From Euwallacea fornicatus (Eukaryota > Arthropoda > Insecta > Coleoptera > Curculionidae), in assembly GCF_040115645.1 (NCBI RefSeq), contig NC_089545.1, forward strand, positions 6,076,001 through 6,140,000: 64,000 nt of DNA, read 5' to 3'. Each line of letters begins with the position of its first letter. Positions within the stretch are counted from its first letter, which is position 1. Made by a program: the position numbers and the translations under genes. Below are positions 50,388 to 62,020 of this stretch, in pieces. Under the pieces are notes generated by a model. The model did no database searches and was not told the origin of the DNA. It saw nothing but the letters and a program-made list of their open reading frames with translations.

Positions 50388-50405
50388 ATGATAAACGTCA
50401 GCTAA
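50388..50405 (+). other. Upstream ORF in the Sowah leader
   Basis: A six-codon frame, ATGATAAACGTCAGCTAA, lies 12 nt upstream of the Sowah start codon and in a different frame. It could lower initiation at the main ATG. This assumes transcription starts upstream of it, which is not shown. Confidence 0.4.
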
Positions 50406-50416
50406 ATAACACAGTT

Positions 50417-50540
50417 ATGGCGGCCGGGGAGTTGAGTTTTCAAGTGATTCTGGAATATTTCCTCGAGAACGGGGGCAAAGTAAAAAACAGGGATGCAGTG
50501 AGGCACTTTAAACGATACCTGACGGATCCCTCTACCAAAG
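50417..50540 (+). CDS. Sowah: Sowah exon 1: first half of SOWAH domain
   Basis: This exon encodes 41 codons plus one base, MAAGELSFQ to LTDPSTK, followed by donor GTGAGT. It resembles vertebrate SOWAH N-termini (…LDFLCQAGGRVTN…LLSHFKSFLRDP) in order and spacing. The open frame extends upstream without an ATG, so this ATG is the earliest possible start. Confidence 0.88.
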
Positions 50541-53500
50541 GTGAGTTTTTGCTTACAAATCACAGCCGCAGGCCCCTATAATGGCTGCCCGATTGTTTGT
50601 TTTGGTCGGGTTCGTTAGCCTTACCTGTTGGATTTTCGCAATTTTCGGCGATTTTCACTGTGTTTCGCTTAACGTATTGCGTAATCTTCCAAGTATTTTA
50701 CCAGCCCAAGGTGAAATTTAAGTGGATATTGCAGTACATTAGCCATTATCAACAGTAAGGTGACCATAACCTTTGTTTTCTTCATTGGTCAATTAACATA
50801 ATTCCTGTACCTATTATTATATTGCGAAACTGCAGAGTGATGGCAATTGATACTACTATTTTGAAGACCTATAAGTTTCTATCGTAGAAATAATTAGGTG
50901 CCAATTAGCTGAGTTAGATAAAGGCACATTGCTACACTTCTCGATGATATAGAGATGTCGAGGAAGATGTTGAAGCAATGACAGCTGAGTTTTTAGTTGT
51001 AAATATGGTTATTATGAGACAGTTTTTGGTCTACAAATGACTAGTGCATCTTGGTAATGATTTAAGTGTAATTAGATTAAATTATTCAAATTCCATTAAA
51101 GTTATCGAGAACATAACTTCCTGGTAACTTGGAAGTTAAAGTTAGACCTTGGATTTTTATTATGGAAACTATGTTTTTGTAAATATTGTCCACAGTCAAT
51201 CATTTGACTTCAAAGTAGTTGAATTCTTGCATACCAATGCACTCAAATTCTGGATTCCGAAGCTACTGAAACTGATCTAGTTAATTTAAGGGCAGAAAAT
51301 CAACCATTACTCTTAAATATCTACTAAATTGACTTAATCACTTGTTATTTTTATTTAATGAAGATGACTTAACAAAGACGTTATAAATTGACCAATTTCT
51401 TTTTAACTCCAGATGAAAACCGTCGCTGTTTCAAAGAATACGTCAACGCCATTGCCCACACCAAACCCGAGGCTGACGAAAAAGTTCTCGTGCTTAAATC
51501 CAAATACCTCCATGCCGCAGACTGCTCTTCCCTCTCTCTAAACACCTCCTCAAGCTCTTTAACTTCCCTCTCAGCTCAAAATGACCCAAGAAACAATGTC
51601 GGTTTACCACTACCAACATTCCCTTCTGGCCACATGACCTCTTATGGTAGTACTACATCCCTCAATACGCCTTCACGACAACCACCCCCTTATAGACCTC
51701 CTCCTCCAGTTGTTTCACCACTCTCACCTTCTCCCTCTTTGGACAGTATTAGTTTAAGTTCGAGTTCTACATTTGATGAGAAACCCATGGCCCCACCGCG
51801 GCAGCACAGGAACAATTCCAGGTGATTTGTGTTTTGAAAACATAGGGGTGCAGGTTTCTAGGTTTATTTTAGATGGGTTTCCGATTTATTAATCCAAATT
51901 AGTCCTAGTCAAAAGTCTGTTATCAACTTAAGAAGTATTTCCAGAAAATTCCAAGATTGATAATCTTCTAAAAAATACCATGAAGGAAATTGGGTTAATT
52001 TGAGTAAATTGGGATAGGCTAGACATTAATTTAATTCATTTCTATTACAACTCTGTTTTCATGTATATAAAGAATATTAAGAATTATAGTTTTGCTATCA
52101 CTGGTCACATTCAATCAACAGCGCAGCACTGAAGAGCTTTTTACAGTAGTTGCATTTCGCTGTAGCGCTAGGTTACAATGGTAAACAATATTACGCTGAA
52201 GACCTGGAATTTTGAATCTTCAATTTGCATAAGACCAATTTAATCAAAAACTGTCTGTTAAATCAATTATCAAATAAAAAGCAATCGGTGACTTCGAGCT
52301 TCACGGGTGTTTTCCATCTTATCGAAATAAAGGTAAGTTTCTTTCACTAGGAGCAATCTTCTAGAAACATCCCCAGGGGATCACAACGAAATCAATGAAA
52401 GCCTCAATATGGATAATGTGGAGAAGCAAGGGATGAGTGTGAAGGAGCGCCGAGAGCACTTTGACCGAATGGCGTCAATTGAAGACCCATTGAGTCCCCC
52501 CCGTGGACCAAAAAGTGCCGAAAAAGACAGAAGTAAAACGTGGGTATGTGTCAATCACTTAACGTACATTTATCACCATTTTTCTGTCGAAAGTCACCGT
52601 CACAATGACGTAAATACGTTTTAGTATAGTTGGCAGTTCGTCAGTCTGAGAACGTTAATAACAAAATTTACACAATACAGGTACCCCGGGGTTCTTATAG
52701 TCAGTCATTCGGTTCGTTTAGATTGCTCAAAATTGCAAGTCATTTGACAGGCAATAATTGACAAGAGGTACATTCTTCTTATTATTAATAGTAATTTATT
52801 TCAATATTGCGTCCTCCCATTTTGCAAATGAGTCTTTTCTCAATCTCCCGGTAGGCACCCAATAAATTCCGTGTTACACAATGACACCCCCTTAAGCCCT
52901 TGAAAAAGTTTTTGAAGACAATGCTGGCGCCTCATAAAAAACCGTATTGGCAGCTCATAGGCCGGGCCCCATAGGGCGAATCCCGCTCAGTATGGTACCT
53001 CGGGGGGTACTTAAATAATTGATTTTTATTCTTTTGGGCTTGTTCTGGAACGACCAAATCGATTACGTTTCATTATGAGATTTAAGCGTGTCGTTATTTT
53101 GTGCATTTTGTGATCGGTGGATGGTGACTAAGTAAATAATGCGAAAGCAAGATGGCGCCGGTGGAAGGGGCACGTGGGCCTCCACCGAGCTAATTTGTGT
53201 TCACAGCGGGGTTAAATAAACACATACAGACATGGTTAAGCGTTCCGATGACTGAGCACATTCTGAACGAACGCATCATTAGTCATTTGGCGAGATACGT
53301 TATCTCGGTGACGAGGTGTACTTTTAGCGGTGATTACAACGGACTTCATGCTTATTGAATTCGTTTCGCCATCAGGGCTACAGGGCGAAGTCTCTCGCCT
53401 TCTCTGTTTAGAAGTCCGCGAGACGAGTCAGGAGATTCTCAATGGGCCACCCTGTATCGGGGCATGGAAATTCGATATTCAATTAAACCTTTCAGTACCG

Positions 53501-56500
53501 TACCCGAAGGTACCGTCGAGCGGGCGGCCGAGTGACTGGGCGCCTCTCGAAATCTATTAAGTCGCTTATAAGCAACAAATTTAATAATGACCATGGCGAA
53601 TGCTATTAAGAACGCTTAGGGAGATTGATCGATCAAGATGTGAGGTCGACGTGGGGCCCTCTGGTAGATCACCCGATGAGTCTGTAAGCCTGCAGCAATA
53701 AATTCTGAAAATACTTAATTTTATGTAATAGCCAAAAAGAGAACAAAACGCCGCCGGACCTGAAAGTTATTTTAATTGCGAAAATATTCAAATGCGGCTG
53801 CCGCTGAACACGCGACCTAAGAGTGGATATACGCCCTTTGGTCACACCACACACACTTTTGCCGAAATTAATATTTTTTCCATAAAATTGGGGGTTTGGA
53901 ATTATGTTTATGACAGCAAAATTGTGTGACCAAGTTGGATGTGCCTACTGAGCTCTTTGCGCCACGCCAAACATTATCAGGATGGTCACAAAATAGTGGT
54001 TCGTGAGCGTATCACACATGGAGAGGATTTAAGGTACTCAACAATGTTTACATCCGTTGAGAGTTCTGCCGAAAGTGCCATTAGGGCCTGGCAATTTTCG
54101 TACTTGTTTCGCTACGAAATAATTGTTTCAGACACATTGCTGCGACTCTTATAGAGCAAGAAATCGCTAATTGAGGTATAGGAGAGATGTAACGCTCGCA
54201 TAGAGAACTTTTCTTTCCGATGAGTGACATGACATTTGTCATTTCTTCGTTGACATATGTCAAGATTAATTTAATTTGTCTATTACGGTGATTTGTTTTT
54301 ATGCGAAGTCTCTCCTTGTTTATCTTTTTCCACCCCCACGTCCAGTTGTCGCGGATATCGCGATTATTTACCGCGCGGAATTAGCCGGTCGCAAATTGCA
54401 CGGGCTATTGGTCTACATGGCCGACTGTCGTCATTTGTTTCCGGCGCGATTTATCGCCTAATTATAGATTGGTCGTGCAAGAGAGAGTCGGACGATTTTA
54501 TTTACGGCCCCAAAAACAAAAAAAGCCACCTTGTCGACGATATATGTGTGTGTGTTTCGGATGTTCACACTTTTAGCAATAACACTTTATCATACCCGCC
54601 TGACCCGCATCTATCATAGGCTCATGATGACTTGTTTTGCTTTGCATGAATTTTTAGCTTCCCCGTTAAATTCCTGCTGGGAGTGAACAAATCACTTGAA
54701 TTATGTCACATCGGCATCTTCTTAGACGATCACGTCAGTATTTGTGGAAAACTCGAACAAGTGAATGAAGCAACTTCGACTGTCTTAAATTTGCTGTCAC
54801 TATTGGCATTTTCGTTTCAAATCTTCCTAAGAACACAAACGTCCCATTTCCACCCTTAACACCCGCGTAATACGTGCACCCCTCCACCGGGACAAACAGC
54901 CCCCCCGAGGGTCGTTCGCGAAGTCACCAGAATTAAAACCAATCCTCCATTATCAACTTTTCACTGTCATGTGCCATATGAAATAATTAAATTAAAATTT
55001 CAAACTACCCCGCTGCTGCTCACGAATGAGATACGATCGGGGCTGATTTAGAATTTTGCTGGTGACGCGGTTTAGTCCACAAGCATATCCTTTCTGTTCC
55101 CCCTCTGCACACCCTCTGCAGTTGTTAAAAAAGAATACGACACCTGTTGTGCCAAAATGGAATAACTGAGAAAGCGAGAAATGACAGCAATTTTGCATGA
55201 AATAACATTAGAGGTTGTGATTTGTTTTATTTCTTTCTATTTGTTTATGTGTCCTAATGGCTACGTTACGGTAACTAAACTGGAACCGAGTGACAAGTGA
55301 CAGATTTGATAAATGTTATATCGTCGACAATGTAAAAAAATAATGGAAAGTTTTTTTGTGACACTTGTTGGTAATTCTCTCCCTACGATGGCAGGTAATC
55401 CTTATGGTGTTGCAATCAGTGTTGCATTAATGCTTCGACTGATAAGTGACAAATACATCAAATATCGTGTTACAGAATTTTCGCTTGACACTGATATTTG
55501 ACAGTAGTTCATCTGACACTTATATCAGGTTACAGAGTTGATAAAGGGACCCCCGGCCCCTGACTAAATCCCTGCCATTTCTTTCGGTGGCGGGCAAAGC
55601 GGTTAGAATTAATAGCTGTGTAAATACGAGGCGCGACTGCTCATTATTTTAATTCGGACACAGCAATAATAGTGGTGCGCTATTAGCCCGATGGGAATTA
55701 CGTGTCAAAAATGGCATTTGATATGATTTAAAACGCTCTACGTCACTTGCAACGTTGCGGCGCTTCATTAATTATGACGTTTTTTGAAGGGGATGGTTTT
55801 TCTCCCGGGTCAGAAGCCAAAAAGGATGAAATTACCTGCGCGAAAGGTCTCGAAGCGGAACCGCACGATATCAATAAATATGTTGATCAACTCAAATTAT
55901 GGACTTTATCGCCGGTGTAACACGATACACGTAAATCAACGGGATGTTCTTGGGTTTATTTATCATTTCTATGAGCGGATTAAATCATACACGGTGATCT
56001 TGATTCGTTAAGTTTGTTGGACTATTTGTAGAACAATCATCGCGTGAGATTGCCGCTCTGTTGCACCTACAAAAATTGACATTTACGCCAAATCCAACCA
56101 CACGTAATATGTAATACATTGCTGCATATGTTCTAGGCAATGTCCAATTCACCCGGTATAATAAGTCGCTTTCGCCGAACCGTCTTTAAGTCATAACTCC
56201 CATCTTCGATATGATCTTTTAACTGCCCATATTAAACTCGAGTTTAGCTTGTAGCCATATTTTCGCGTTATTTGTAACTGCGTGTCACCATCGGCCTATT
56301 GATTTACTCACCTGGCTCTCACTGCGTATGAATGTTGCTCGAGAATTTTTCTGCACCTGAAATAATTAAATAAAGTTGAGACACTGAGTAACGTCGTTAC
56401 ACATTCATACACAGCACCATACTATCATGTAAATAATGCATTATTTGTTAACATTGATTCATTCAGGCGATAACACCGAACTTACTTGATTTGCAGAAGA

Positions 56501-58383
56501 CCGACGACACTGACATGTCAACGACAACTCCGGTAAGTTAAGTTATTAATCCAAGTTTACGTGAATTTTTCATCCATAAACGCGTCCCAAGAAACTCATT
56601 AAACATCGCTTAATTTAAACTGAAAGATTAGGATCTGACGCCATAATAATACTTAATGAATTAATTATGCCAAGTACTTTATATGCATAGAGCACCGTCC
56701 GATTATTATTAGTATTGGTAGTTTTTGTTCGGGACTATTAAAATGCACTTGTTACGGTGTTGCGCGAGTAATTAGTCGTTTTAATGATGGGTTTTTCATC
56801 AATATTCCATGCAAATTAGTAGATGAAACCGCTTGAAAAAGCTAAGAAAACGATATGTAATCTAACGTTTTCCACATACCAATTTACTTTCAGTTTCAAG
56901 GAAATTCTTAAAATAAAATCAAACTAAGAGTTACCTCAATTTTGACTTTTTTTTTAGTGGAGGATCGCAAATTTGGCGAAGTTCACTGAACTTTCATGTC
57001 AGGTCACGAGTTCCAATGAACGTTGGCCACACTTCAATATCGAATTAGATAATGACGTTGACAGATTCAGCACTCCGTCTCGGTTCGTTAGTGTCACAAA
57101 TATGGCCGTTGGGGTGACCAGTTGGGTTTTTCAAGATGGTTAAGACTCGGTAGATCGCGCTCATCGAACGGCTCTCCCCGTATGATTAAGGGTGTTCGCT
57201 CAAATCTTAAAGCTTACACTGGGCATTTCGGATGAGTGTAGCTGAGTAGTTTTTTTCTATTCACATTTTCGGAAAATGGCTGCATCCCTGACAGCACTGC
57301 TTGCGTCATTCTAGCGATGAATTGCCGTATTTATGGCAATTCCGGCATTGGCCCGCGAGCTTGCAAAATTCCAGATTATACCAGACACTCCCTCTCCCCG
57401 CCGTAACTCGAGATTTTTTTGAAGCATTTTAATAGGTGCCGTGGAACATGTTTTCGGGTAAAAAAACATTAAGAGTTCGAAACTCGCAGGTTGCCTTCTA
57501 CGGATTCTGGATCCCCCGTCTCTCTTTCTTTTTCTCTTTCTCTTTTTCTCTCTCTCTCTCTCTCTCTCTCTGAATGAAACTTGAGGGATTTGAACACTTT
57601 GCAGGAATTGTTGCAGGACTTCGATAGATTTCGAAAAGGAGCGAATTCACATCAGTGCTCAAATGGTTCGGCTGCACTTTTGACCTACAAAGCTCTGCGT
57701 TCCACGTTGAAGCTTTGTCGAAAACAAAATATGTACGGCACAATTAACGAGAATGTAGGCATGCGGTTATTAAATTATGCAAAAACATTTAAATACAACG
57801 GCACGAACGTTTCGCTGCTCGGCATATAGACAGATTCCCCGATATCGATAAGGGAACGTTATTAAGAAATTTATTAACGCTGCGGTGGCGCAGGAAGCAC
57901 GGTATACAAATGAGTTTTTAAACTCGGTTGTTCATATCAGAATCGCGAATAATAATTTATTTTAAATGTTGGTTCGCATGGTACCGCCGCCGGCTATCGA
58001 TTACCTCATGAGTACGACGACGAAATTAAGCACCAAAAGTAATAAATTCGGCCGAACGAGTCAAGGATGAAGCTGACGTTTGGGCTTAATTTTTATTGAA
58101 TGCTAATTAACGAATATTTCACTACGCGGGTGATTAGGCGACTATTAGCAGCTTCAGCACGCCACTGCTTCGATAATAATTAATGGAATTAAAACCTGAG
58201 CATGTTGTTGACGCATTTATGCATATTTTGCATATTTCTAATTATCTCTGACAGTTCAATAATAGCGGTCACTTTCAGTTGGACCCCAAGAAGTGTCAGG
58301 AATGGTACGTTACTGCAAGCAAAGGTGATTGCCAGGAATTACTGAAGCTTGCCCATGATGCCCCTGGCCTGGTGAACAAGAAG
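50417..58383 (+). CDS. Sowah: Sosondowah (SOWAH family), 5' half, 5 exons, continues beyond window
   Basis: This is an ankyrin-repeat protein of the SOWAH family; its molecular role is poorly known. Exons are 50417-50540, 51413-51821, 52351-52543, 56497-56532 and 58255-58383, phases 0/1/2/0/0/0, giving 297 codons so far without a stop. Residues 5-75 form the N-terminal SOWAH domain (ELSFQVILEYFLENGG, then KNRDAVRHFKRYL, with the second half DENRRCFKEYVNAIA and VLVLKSKYL). A Ser/Pro-rich linker follows, and exon 5 (EWYVTASKGDCQELL, APGLVNKK) matches the segment that directly precedes the ankyrin repeats in SOWAH proteins. The repeats are not in the window. The start is the first in-frame ATG (MAAGELS); an out-of-frame uORF precedes it. 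Confidence 0.88.
51413..51821 (+). CDS. Sowah: Sowah exon 2: second half of SOWAH domain and Ser/Pro-rich linker
   Basis: The acceptor is TTTTTAACTCCAG and the donor GTGATT; phase is 1 in, 2 out, residues 42-177. DENRRCFKEYVNAIA and EKVLVLKSKYL complete the SOWAH fold. Residues about 78-178 are low-complexity Ser, Thr and Pro with RQPPPYRPPPP, a possible SH3 or WW ligand stretch. Confidence 0.9.
52351..52543 (+). CDS. Sowah: Sowah exon 3
   Basis: The acceptor is TTTCTTTCACTAG and the donor GTATGT; phase is 2 in, 0 out, residues 178-242. The charged, Ser-containing sequence includes MSVKERREHFDRMASIEDP. Its phase joins exon 2 exactly. Confidence 0.8.
52544..56496 (+). other. Sowah intron 3
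   Basis: About 4 kb. It holds a small TACAGGG-flanked inverted element at about 53378-53458 and the 45-nt minus-strand candidate exon. No further Sowah exon was found, although another short in-phase exon cannot be excluded. Confidence 0.5.
56312..56356 (-). other. Candidate 45-nt minus-strand exon inside a Sowah intron
   Basis: On the minus strand, acceptor TTTAATTATTTCAG and donor GTGAGT enclose exactly 45 nt, open in phase 0 (VQKNSRATFIRSESQ). It lies 140 bp from the Sowah micro-exon on the opposite strand. It might be an upstream, possibly untranslated, exon of the minus-strand Iroquois transcript or part of another antisense RNA. Confidence 0.4.
56497..56532 (+). CDS. Sowah: Sowah exon 4: 36-nt micro-exon
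   Basis: A 36-nt segment lies between acceptor TTGATTTGCAG and donor GTAAGT, phase 0 to 0, encoding KTDDTDMSTTTP. It fits exactly between exons 3 and 5 in phase. Because its length is a multiple of three it may be a cassette exon. No protein similarity supports it beyond splice sites and phase. Confidence 0.55.
57518..57571. repeat. CT-rich microsatellite
   Basis: (TC)n with TTT interruptions inside Sowah intron 4. The minus-strand Arg/Glu/Lys repeat frame here is a by-product. Confidence 0.9.
58255..58383 (+). CDS. Sowah: Sowah exon 5: pre-ankyrin segment
   Basis: The acceptor is TTATCTCTGACAG and the donor GTAAGA, phase 0 to 0, residues 255-297. It encodes LDPKKCQEWYVTASKGD and APGLVNKK, which match the conserved SOWAH stretch just before the first ankyrin repeat (EW…AS.G…PGL…K). 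This exon links the 5' domain exons to a SOWAH identity independently of exons 1 and 2. Confidence 0.85.
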
Positions 58384-58410
58384 GTAAGATGAGTTCCAGG
58401 AAGCGGACTT

Positions 58411-58434
58411 GAACCACCCTCCCGGGGGTGGTTC
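58411..58434. repeat. GC-rich hairpin just inside Sowah intron 5
   Basis: GAACCACCC and GGGTGGTTC form a perfect 9-bp stem over a TCCCGG loop, 27 nt downstream of the exon 5 donor. Confidence 0.7.
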
Positions 58435-61400
58435 TTAAGTGGCGTAGAGGGAAATTGGAAACGATGCTAAAAGATCTAGGATATGCTTAATTAAGTACAT
58501 GTGTTCCCTCTAGGGTTACACCCGTCGTCATTAAGACTGAGACGTATGGGCATGTTTCAAAGTGTTGAAGAAATAGGTTTTATTAATTATTACATGTGTA
58601 ACTCTCGCTGTGGGAAAACGAGATGAGGATGTTAATCAGTTAATGTCCCCTAAGTGGGTACCTTGGTCTTAATACCCTCTCGATATCGGACCATAAACCC
58701 GCCGATTGTATGCAAATCTACGAGGATATCAACGCTAAGCTGCATTCGCAAATGGGATTTGCCCGATTCGCGATCATTTTCATGTTGGTAATGATAGACT
58801 GTTTTGTATTTAACCGGCCGACAGCCCCGGGTAAACGGTATTGCATTTCGTTTATACAGCGTCTTCACCGTTCAAATCAGGAACATCTATCTAATGGTTT
58901 TATTAATAGCAGGAAATTGCCGGGTTGCAGGAGTAAAAACCGATACGGTTATCGTTCCCGAATGCGAAAATTCGCCTTTAAATCAGGGTGGTCCCCGCTT
59001 TGCTGTCGTTTGAACGGTGTGGGATTGGCCATACGGTAAATCACGTGGACGTGAACCAGATTTTCTCCATTTGTTTTTTTGTCCATGTCATTTTGGTCAT
59101 TTATTAACGCCCCTCGCAATTAATTTGGATTTTTATTTTATTTATTTCCGCGTACGCTAGATTCCCCCGTTAAGTTAATTATATTACCTTTTGGTGTGGT
59201 TGTACCGAATTGGATTTTTTTGGGCCACTGTATGTATGTTCCCCATATTTGCGTGAAAATTCAGAGATATGTCTACTAAACATCGAGAAATTTTGAAAAC
59301 GCACAAGTGCGGGCATGCCGAAGTGGAAATCTGAGAATGGATATAAACAACCCTAAATCAACCTAATTTCCTATTAGGTTGGCCTGGACTTTAGTCGTGT
59401 AATAAAGGACTTAAGAATTCAGGCACGTACCCTTGACAGAAGGTCGGCCTGCCGATGGTATTTCATTATAAAAATAATTAAAAAAATTAATATCGAACAT
59501 TTATGTAAAACAGATCGTGTAGTCTCGTGTCGAGCAAAATCGCAGTCGACAGTGAGCTGTTTAGAATGATTAACGACCGCGAGACACGAATGGACTCTGG
59601 TCATTCACAGGGCGCTCCGCAGCTTTTGTTTTTAGGGATCGCGTATAGGGCCGGATCCATACGAAATCTCAGAGGGCAATCGATCAATCTGTCATCGCCG
59701 GAGGAATTTTAAAAGGCGTCAAACTAGCCGGATTTGACGTCGTTTGACCGTACTGGCGCCAGCATACCGAAATGACATAAATCTTCTCGACCAACGAAAG
59801 TTGACACTCTCGGAGAATGCAAAACCCTTATTAACCGACGAGGTTCAGTTCTAGTTTTCATGATGCGAGTGCTGGCGCCATTAGACCGGGCAGGTGTCAG
59901 ATTTTAAGGGCCTCAACATCCGTTTCGGGTGCCAATTAAGCGCTACTACACGAGAAATTTTGTATTTTTAATTTTTCCATGTATTATATGGAATAATATA
60001 CAGGGTATTGCATATTTTCAGACAACCACGAAAAAACCAAAAATTCCACCGAATTCGAATGTGCGAGAGTCTAAAAATTACGTTTTCCAAAACTTGTCAT
60101 ACTACAGCACAATTTCGAATATCTTCGAAACTGTTACAGGCGAAAGGAGGGCCTGAGTGATCACCATGTCGCGTTAGAGGCATAGACATTTTGAGATATC
60201 TGGATCGATTCTATAACGTTGTTTCTAACCTAAACGAGTCGAGCAATTTTTTATCTTCACGAGGGGTTTATTTGAATTTTGGTCGATAACAAGCTGGATT
60301 TTTGTTTGCTTTCCACGGCAACCCAAAAATATCCGAAAAGGGGGCTGTTTGACATAGAAAGAACATTGATGAGAATTAATGTCGGAGTGTGTGGAAACCT
60401 AATTCCAGAGAATTTGGTGGGGTCTAAGGAGTTAAAGCTTGGATACGTTTTTGACGAATGAGTGATACAAAAATGATGAGAAACATAGAAAACAGTCCAG
60501 TAGACTAATGATCTGGAAATATAAAAAATTACTGACAATGATGTTCAGTAAAAAAAACATCACTGAGAAAGCTTTCGTGGGTATTACAATGGATTGCACC
60601 TCCTTAGTTGGGAAATCTTGAGCTTATATCCAACCGAAATAGGTCTGGCAAACACGGAGGTCCACCTACATAACTGGCTTTTCATATTTAAAAATCGTTC
60701 TGTTATGTTGACACTGGCCATTATTTAAAATTATTTTTAAAAGATTGTAATATATGACGGCTTTCCATGCTGTCAACAGAGATTTTGGCTGCAACTGAAA
60801 CTCATCATTTAGCGCTTATTATAGATGCCAATCACCGCCAGAAAATCGACCCACTAATTGTCTAGACAGCAAAAAATTTGTCCGATCCTACTGAAAGATA
60901 TACCCTCGTGGGGTGGAGACTGCTTTATCTCTATCCACCCTATCAGTCTGAGACTAAGGTCTTTTCTGACATGTTGCCAATATTGATGAGATTTACTACT
61001 AGATACGTCAGTTTTCAAGAGTGTAGAATCACCTTAAGTTTCCAATTTAAACAAGCGTGACCAGAGCAAAAATCCGCAGCGGGGGTCCGTTTCAAAACAA
61101 ATAAAATATGTTTACTAATGACAGGTCTGAACATCTATCTATAGAAAAAGATATATAACACCAGAGGGGCTAAACTGATTACCATTGTAATGGGCAGGCC
61201 CTTTTTTGAAATTTGGCAAGTAATGCAGGGAGCCACATGATTTGTTTCTGGGTTCTTATAGTGCGGGTGCTCATCCCCTTTCGGCTCAACTTACGAACTA
61301 CCCTTCGCGAACATATTTGCTTACCCACTGACTAATCTTCCGAAAAAGACAGATCACAATCTTTCTACCTGACGTGCTTAAGAGCTTTGTTTGGTATCAT

Positions 61401-61849
61401 GAGAGTCAAGACTTCCGGTCTTTTAAAAATGGCCAGATTACAAATCGTTTTATGTCACCCTGTTGTTCGTTTTGAAAATAGAAACGAGTCAAGGTTCATA
61501 ATCCCTGGTGGACGTTTTTTCCCCGTCTGGCTGCTGCCGGGTTGGGCCCGCCACCAAGAAAGAAGACAAACGGCCTGTATCCCTCAATGAATTTCCTAAA
61601 CGCGAGAGGTTATTCAAAATAAAGTGCAGGAGGAAAATATATGACCCGCAGTCACGATTAATACGCATCTAAATCCGTAACGCTGCTCAGACATTGTCGT
61701 CTCGAACTGTGTTCCTGAATTCGAACATTTTAAGCACTCATAGCGGCAGCCAAACGAACACCCTGTATTAAATAGAACGCTAAGGTTTTGTGATATATAC
61801 TGACTGGCGTGACGTAGAAAACAGAACATCCAAAAATAATGATTCGCGG

Positions 61850-62020
61850 GGATGAGGTAAGCTTTTCGACGTCTCAGGCGCGTTCGATGAATACAAAATC
61901 TGGAAGTCTGGACGGCGAAGGTAACAAGTTGGGAAAAATGAAACACATGTGGGCGTGCATTGTCTTGTTGAAAAAGTGGATTAGGGAATTGTGCCTCGTT
62001 TGTGAAAAAGAAAGAATGAA
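61850..62020 (-). pseudogene. Degenerate Tc1/mariner transposase fragment
   Basis: Two reading frames of the minus strand carry consecutive parts of the catalytic core of a DDE transposase. In one frame, near 61970-61945, FQQDNARPHV holds the second catalytic Asp. After a frameshift another frame reads SPSRLPDFVFIERA near 61900, resembling the family's S-PD-PIEH block. Stop codons and the frameshift show it is dead. Flanking sequence up to about 62160 may be more of the same copy but is too diverged to call, and no terminal inverted repeats were located. Confidence 0.72.

Noticed and set aside
57498..57743. Minus-strand frame with a (RE)n/(KE)n run
   Set aside because: Translation of a CT microsatellite.
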